Part shown: positions 59,420 to 64,000 of the stretch, piece by piece
Numbering within the stretch: position 1 is the stretch's first letter
Layout of the letters: every line of letters begins with the position of its first letter
Source: Dryas octopetala
Taxonomy: Eukaryota > Streptophyta > Magnoliopsida > Rosales > Rosaceae
NCBI GenBank assembly: GCA_963921425.1
Contig: OY992836.1
Coordinates: forward strand, 10,695,304 to 10,759,303
Length of the DNA stretch: 64,000 nt
Reading direction: 5' to 3'
The notes under the pieces: model-generated
The model's input: the letters and a program-made list of their open reading frames with translations, nothing else
Databases searched by the model: none
Told to the model about the DNA's origin: nothing
Translations under genes and position numbers: made by a program

Positions 59420-60000
59420 AGAGAATATATATAGCTAAGAGGTTCAAATGAGTTATACTTCATTTAAGTCATAATAAAGGATTAATTATGGGTTCCATTA
59501 TAGTTTGATGACTGAAGATGTCTATTTTTTAAGTTTCCATTCAAAGACATCCATGCAAAAAGTTAGTAAATTAAAAACCATTAAGATATCTAATTATAAT
59601 TGAATAATAAACGGATATAGTGATGCGAGAAAGATCACACATTAAAAATGCGAGGCCTTACATATTTGTTTACAAGGTTTTTTGACTACTTTTCTCATTG
59701 CCAATTAGTTTTGAGATGGATGTATAGTTTCTTTCATGGTATCAGAGCAAGCTTTCCACGTATTAGGCCCAACAACCACACATGCTCTCACATCATCCAA
59801 TACGAATTGTCCACGTGTTAGGCTTGAGTGACGCTACACGTGCGATGATGTATTGAGAGAAATATCTCACATTGAAAATGTGAGGCCTTGCATAGTAGTT
59901 TATAAGAGTTTGGGTTACATATCTCATTGTCAATTGGTTTTAGGATGAATACCTAGTTTCCTTTATATAGTGATTCAATAAACACTTGAAATGATGCAGT
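59420..60000. mobile_element. Foldback-MITE fragment interrupted by a TRIM
   Basis: 59,420-59,620 and 59,971-60,000 read continuously once the TRIM is taken out, and resemble the MITE family at 30.2-30.7 kb (caaaaagttag, aagatatctaattataattga, cacttgaaatgatg). The right side is truncated. Confidence 0.65.
59621..59965 (+). mobile_element. TRIM (miniature LTR retrotransposon), 345 bp, both LTRs and matching target duplication
   Basis: Left LTR 59,621-59,736 and right LTR 59,846-59,965 both start TGATG and share the body tgaggccttgcata-like and ctcattg-caatt-gttttaggatg segments. Directly after the left LTR comes TGGTATCAGAGC (59,737-59,748), the primer site complementary to initiator methionine tRNA. 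The element is flanked by TATAG (59,616-59,620 and 59,966-59,970). It has no coding capacity, as expected for TRIMs. The two LTRs have diverged visibly, so the insertion is not recent. Confidence 0.9.
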
Positions 60001-60424
60001 GAAATTTGCTGAAGCTAATATTAGGGCGTTGGCTGCTCCTTCGTCATCCATTGTACGTGGTTGAGCGGTGGGAATGTTCTCCTGCCAGCTAGTACAAGAT
60101 TAACATTGACAGCGCTGTGAGGGAGGATGGGGGTCGCGAGGTAAGGGTGGTTATTCACAATATAACTTGGACAAGTTCATGGCGGGTTGCAGTAAATTAA
60201 GCAGTTCAGAATTTTCTCTCCCTGAGTGAAACAAATATGTTAGCTGTTTATGAGGGGCTTCGGTGGCCTTAATTCGAGCTAGGGTTCTCTTTTATGATTT
60301 AAGTTTTATTAATGGAATTACATTCTAAAAATAAATAAATTTTAAAAATGTCAATTTCTGTAATTTTTTGGAGAATTATCTTTTAATCTAAACTTAGAAA
60401 ATACGCGACTTTAATATTGTTAAC
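60001..60424. other. Unassigned stretch between the TRIM-bearing MITE and the next element
   Basis: No gene or clear repeat recognised. A short stretch around 60,100-60,290 is less AT-rich but has no long open frame. Confidence 0.35.
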
Positions 60425-61565
60425 AAGGAGTTAAATTTCAAAAATTTCGCCGAAATTTTCGTTTTTTTGGCTATGGAAGTTTTAACACTAAACCAGTTAG
60501 TTTTCGACAAAATTTAGATTATTTTGCCGAATTTCGGTATTTTCGCCGAAATTCTTGAAATTTCGGCGAAATTTTCGACTTTGGGGGTGAGATTTCCGGG
60601 AAGTTTCTAGATTTTGGGAGGAACTGAGGCTATGGAGGGAGGAAGAGAGGAGGGGGGCTAGGTTTTCGGTGACAGGGGCGGCGACAGGGGGCGAGAGATG
60701 GAGAAGCTTGGTGGTGCTCAAGTCGGTGGGGGAGAGAAAGCAGGGGAGAGAGAGAGAGGCTGCGGGAGAGAAGAGAGGGAGAGGGTGGTTGACTCCTCAA
60801 ATCGAATGAATGTTCTATTGAAATAGACTCCTCAATTTGATCTTCACCTGCACTTAATCAATCTCAAACAAAAATAGGACAGTTGCAGTTGCAGAGAAAT
60901 GAAGAACTGAGTGAGAGAGAGAGAGAGAGAGAATAGATAAGGCGCAGCAAGCTTACTGCCCCTGTTCTTTGATATAGCTAAGAGATCTAATTGCTTAGGA
61001 CAAGTTCCTAAAAAGTCAACACCAAATAAAATAAAATCCTAGCCTTATATGTGGCATTAGACTAAAAAAAAATTGACTAAATATAAAACAGTAACTAGAT
61101 ATTTTTATGTTCAAAAGGCAGGAGGCATTATATTTCAACGCCAAATAAAATCTTAGCCTTAATGTCTTGTTATTTAACTCTCAATAGTTGCCTTAAATAG
61201 ATAAACTTATCTTTAGGTAGAGTTTTTGTGAAGATATTAGCTGTTTGATCTTCAGTCTTGCAATAAATAACTTCAACATCTTTGTTATTCACAGCATTTT
61301 TAATGAAATAATACTTTAAAACAATGTATTTTTATCTTATATCACATGAAATTTATTATATAATTAAGTTTTTTTAATATTTTTTATTAATATATTATCA
61401 ATGTAGTAGATAATATGTTAAATAAACATATGATAAAATTTCATTCAAAATTTTCGTATTTTGATAGCAATTTTCGTCGTTTCCATCAAATTTTTATCAA
61501 AATTTAAAAATTTTTAAAACCTCCGTCAAAATTTTCATTGAAATTTCCAACTGTTAACCAAGAAT
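60425..61565. mobile_element. Possible TIR element rich in gaaattttcg motifs
   Basis: The left end (gttaacaaggagttaaatttc, then repeated ttcgccgaaattttcg palindromes) resembles the inverse of the right end (tcaaaattttcattgaaatttccaactgttaac). Between them lie a GA- and G-rich patch (60,600-60,790), a (GA)n tract near 60,912-60,933, a duplicated caccaaataaaat-cctagcctta string (61,020 and 61,138) and a Copia pol scrap. Confidence 0.45.
61150..61360 (-). mobile_element. Ty1/copia fossil: fragment of the RNase H end of pol
   Basis: On the minus strand this stretch resembles the C-terminal RNase H region of Copia polyproteins, with recognisable segments VEVIYCKTEDQTANIFTK and LPKDKF. Only about 60 residues are present, with no LTR or other domain nearby. 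It is broken. Confidence 0.8.
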
Positions 61566-61569
61566 AATT

Positions 61570-63160
61570 CTACCAAACTGCAGTGAATATCAATATTTAC
61601 CATGAAAAATGACTTCCTTTGCTTTGGCAGAATTAGTGTTGGTTAATTACACGTCTTTTGATGGCTTCTTTTGCCCTCGTTTTCTTGTGCTGACATGACT
61701 GGAATGGGGACCTCACTACTTGCTCAACTTTCCCCTTAGACCCAACAGCGACACTCCTTAGTCTCTGACCTTTGCCTGCACACACCTAGCTCTAAGCTCT
61801 GTCCTTCAACTCAAACGTACACCAACCCCACATGCATGCAACTCACCCCCATTGTTAAGTGTACGTCACACTCACATACGGATGCCAAATTTTCATTTTG
61901 AAACACTGCAGCTGCTGATTAGAAAGAGCTCTCTCTCAATAATTCTCATTTTACAGGAAGATTCTAAAATTGTCGGTGAGTGTATTAGATAGATTGTAAA
62001 AAATTTATTAAAACTTTTACAAGTCACCACATGCTATGTACATATTTTTACTCTTAAATGTTAATGGATTAATCATTCTACTACTATTGTATGAATTTTC
62101 CACCATATTAGATGTGTTTAAATGCTATACAAACATTGTATTTAAGATGAACTTAAAATCTATAACATAGTATATATTAGAAAGTAAATATGTCAACATT
62201 CAAAGTTTAAAGAATAATTGAATACTATACAATAAGTATATAACAGAAATGTTCAACATTTTAATGTGAAAAAACACGATGTCCAATATATATATGACAC
62301 ATATACACATTTTTAACATTTGAATTGTAGCAGATTTGGTTTTTTATTATTAAGATGTAGATCTTTTTCACCCTTATATTTAATTGTAAAGGTGATTTCA
62401 AATGAGAGTGTCCATAAAAGTGAGGACATCTTCTTTAGGAATCACTCGGCAATAGAGTTCAATGATCAGGACAATTTTTTAGGTCCCTCGTCCTCTTTTT
62501 ATTTGTGTAATTATGTATCCTAAATTCCTAATGTAGCATATATACACAAACTCTATTTCTCATTTGAGCAATTCCTAATTCCTAAAATGCAAATGCATAG
62601 TTTTGCCCAAAAAAAAAATGCAAATGCATAGTATTAAGGTGGGGGTGGGACCCAGTGAAATGGAGGAAAGGACAGTGAAAAAAGTGAATGGAAAGCGGTT
62701 TTGGTGTGGGAGAGAGTGAGTGATATTGTGGGCGTAGCCTGTTGTATTGCATGAATATATCAACAGGTTCGATCAGCGTTCACGTACTACCAACAAAAAT
62801 AATACCACCAAATAAACGTACATCAATATCATCCCTTTCTTTTCTTGATTAGATTTGCGTTTTCTGACGCACCTATTTCGCAATCGCAACCAAACCCAAC
62901 GCCGTCGTTTTATCACTCTATTCCTATCTCCATTATTGGCTACACATGCTTCACATATATTTCAATACATCCTACTCTTCTTGTTTTAACACCATTTCAA
63001 TATTTACAAATTTTGTAAACTTATTTCCATATAACGTACATTAATTATCAATTGGTACCAGCTTAGGAAGGCAGACTCTCAACAAATCAGGACGTCAACA
63101 AGTTTAGGAACATAGATCAATCGACACACATTAAAGCACGTACCCTTGCTTCAAACCATT
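61570..63160. other. Intergenic, no gene recognised
   Basis: AT-rich DNA with one micro-insertion (62,602). Open frames over this stretch show no domain. Confidence 0.4.
62602..62614 (+). mobile_element. Micro-retroposon: tttgccc plus poly(A), 13 bp
   Basis: Flanked by the exact 18-bp repeat AAAATGCAAATGCATAGT (62,584-62,601 and 62,615-62,632). The shortest insert with the longest target repeat of the series. Confidence 0.88.
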
Positions 63161-63171
63161 TGTTATCATTC

Positions 63172-64000
63172 GTTTTTTTTTTTTTTTGGTTAATTACAAA
63201 TATATACTTCAACTATACATAACTTGTCAATTGGGTACCTCATGTTCAAAAACTTTCATTCGGGTACATCAACTTTAATATTTCGTCAACTTAGTACCTC
63301 CGTTACTTTGACCGTTAGAAGGACTGTTAACTGCTTATGTGGCGCTAACGTAGCACAAGCAGACCCACCACTAAACGCTGACTTGTCTTTTAAAAAGCCA
63401 CATGGACAAAAATTAATAAAAAAATCAATAAAATCCTTAAAATTATATAAAATTGAAAAAAAAAAAAACAAAAAACAAAGCCAGGGCCAGCCTCCCCTGC
63501 CCGGCCTCACCTCCCCACCTAGCCCCCTCATTTCCCCTTCCTCCCCTACCCTTCCCCCACCCAGGCCACCCCCTCCACATCCCCCGTCCTTCCCCCCCAA
63601 ACCCAGGCCACACCTTCCCCCCGCCACCCCGACCAGACCCAACCAACCTCCCTCCTTTCACTTTCTCTTTCTCTTTCTCTATGCCCCCCCTCCCCTCTGC
63701 AACACCTCCTTCTTCCACCAATCTCCGCCCCTCCCTCTGCCACCTAGCTCCAGCCAGCTCCATCGCACCTCCCACCCCAGCTCGCCTCTATCCTGCCCAA
63801 CCCAGCCTCTTCCTCTTCCTCTTCCCCGACACCCCTCACCCCCCCCCCCCCGGCGCCCCCTCCCCCAGCAACACCCCCCGCCCACCCCACCTCACCCTGC
63901 CCTTCCCCCCCAAACCCAGGCCACCCCTTCCACCTCTCTCGCCCCTCCCCCCCAAACCCAACCCCCTGGCCCGTCGCACCCCCTCCCACCTAACCCCAAC
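63172..64000. mobile_element. Long-TIR element with C-rich core, cut by the window end
   Basis: After a poly(T) tract the sequence ggttaattacaaatatatac ... tcaattgggtacct ... cgtcaacttagtacctcc is of the same style as the left arm of 14,972-15,905. It continues into an extremely C-rich strand-biased core (from 63,480). The right half lies outside the window. The several Gly/Arg/Trp-rich minus-strand frames (63,286-63,989) are composition artefacts. Confidence 0.6.

Noticed and set aside
63286-63989. Overlapping Gly/Arg/Trp-rich minus-strand frames
   Set aside because: Strand-biased C-rich core of a TIR element; several frames are open at once, which signals composition, not coding.

Overview
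The window is nuclear DNA of a flowering plant, clearly a eudicot. It is AT-rich, with GT-AG spliced genes of plant-only families (GRDP1, a GH3 beta-D-xylosidase, a CYSTM peptide, defensin-like peptides) in a dense background of MITEs, LTR-element fossils and microsatellites. A Rosaceae-like genome is my guess from overall character only; no sequence comparison was possible.

Layout. (1) 1-7 kb: an isolated exon relic of a farnesol-dehydrogenase-like gene, then a complete eight-exon GRDP1 gene (856 aa) whose Gly/Cys-rich tail is encoded by a 66-bp minisatellite. (2) 7.5-16 kb: a gene-poor repeat zone (hAT MITE with perfect 8-bp target duplication, LINE-like retroposon with 15-bp target duplication, several TIR elements, tandem duplications) that also holds a decayed fifth member of the defensin-like family at 9.8 kb. 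(3) 16.1-19.1 kb: a three-exon CYSTM gene (70 aa, minus strand) whose second intron carries a 1.6-kb near-perfect foldback. (4) 23.4-26.7 kb: a complete six-exon BXL7-type beta-D-xylosidase (801 aa, minus strand). (5) 28.3-46.0 kb: the most striking part, a cluster of four intact two-exon defensin-like genes (84 aa precursors) arranged as two head-to-head pairs (A-/B+ and C-/D+). It is built from an 11-kb near-palindrome followed by a partial second copy; the divergent spacers consist of promoter-derived repeats and gene-less promoter copies. (6) 46-64 kb: no confident host gene, only nested TIR elements, LTR-type fossils (including a tidy TRIM with matching 5-bp target duplication) and a GC-rich TIR element cut by the window end.

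The defensin-like genes share their TATA-to-ATG distance (about 73-75 bp), signal peptide exon and upstream block, so they are probably co-regulated. Their spacer architecture pairs the genes one way (A with D, B with C), whereas exon 1 sequence pairs them the other way (A=B, C=D), which suggests gene conversion within palindromes. A second pattern runs across the whole window: at least six tiny insertions of 13-34 bp, each just a short 3' motif plus poly(A), flanked by 9-18 bp target duplications. They look like extremely truncated retroposition products. GRDP1, CYSTM and BXL7 have no evident shared pathway with each other or with the peptide cluster.
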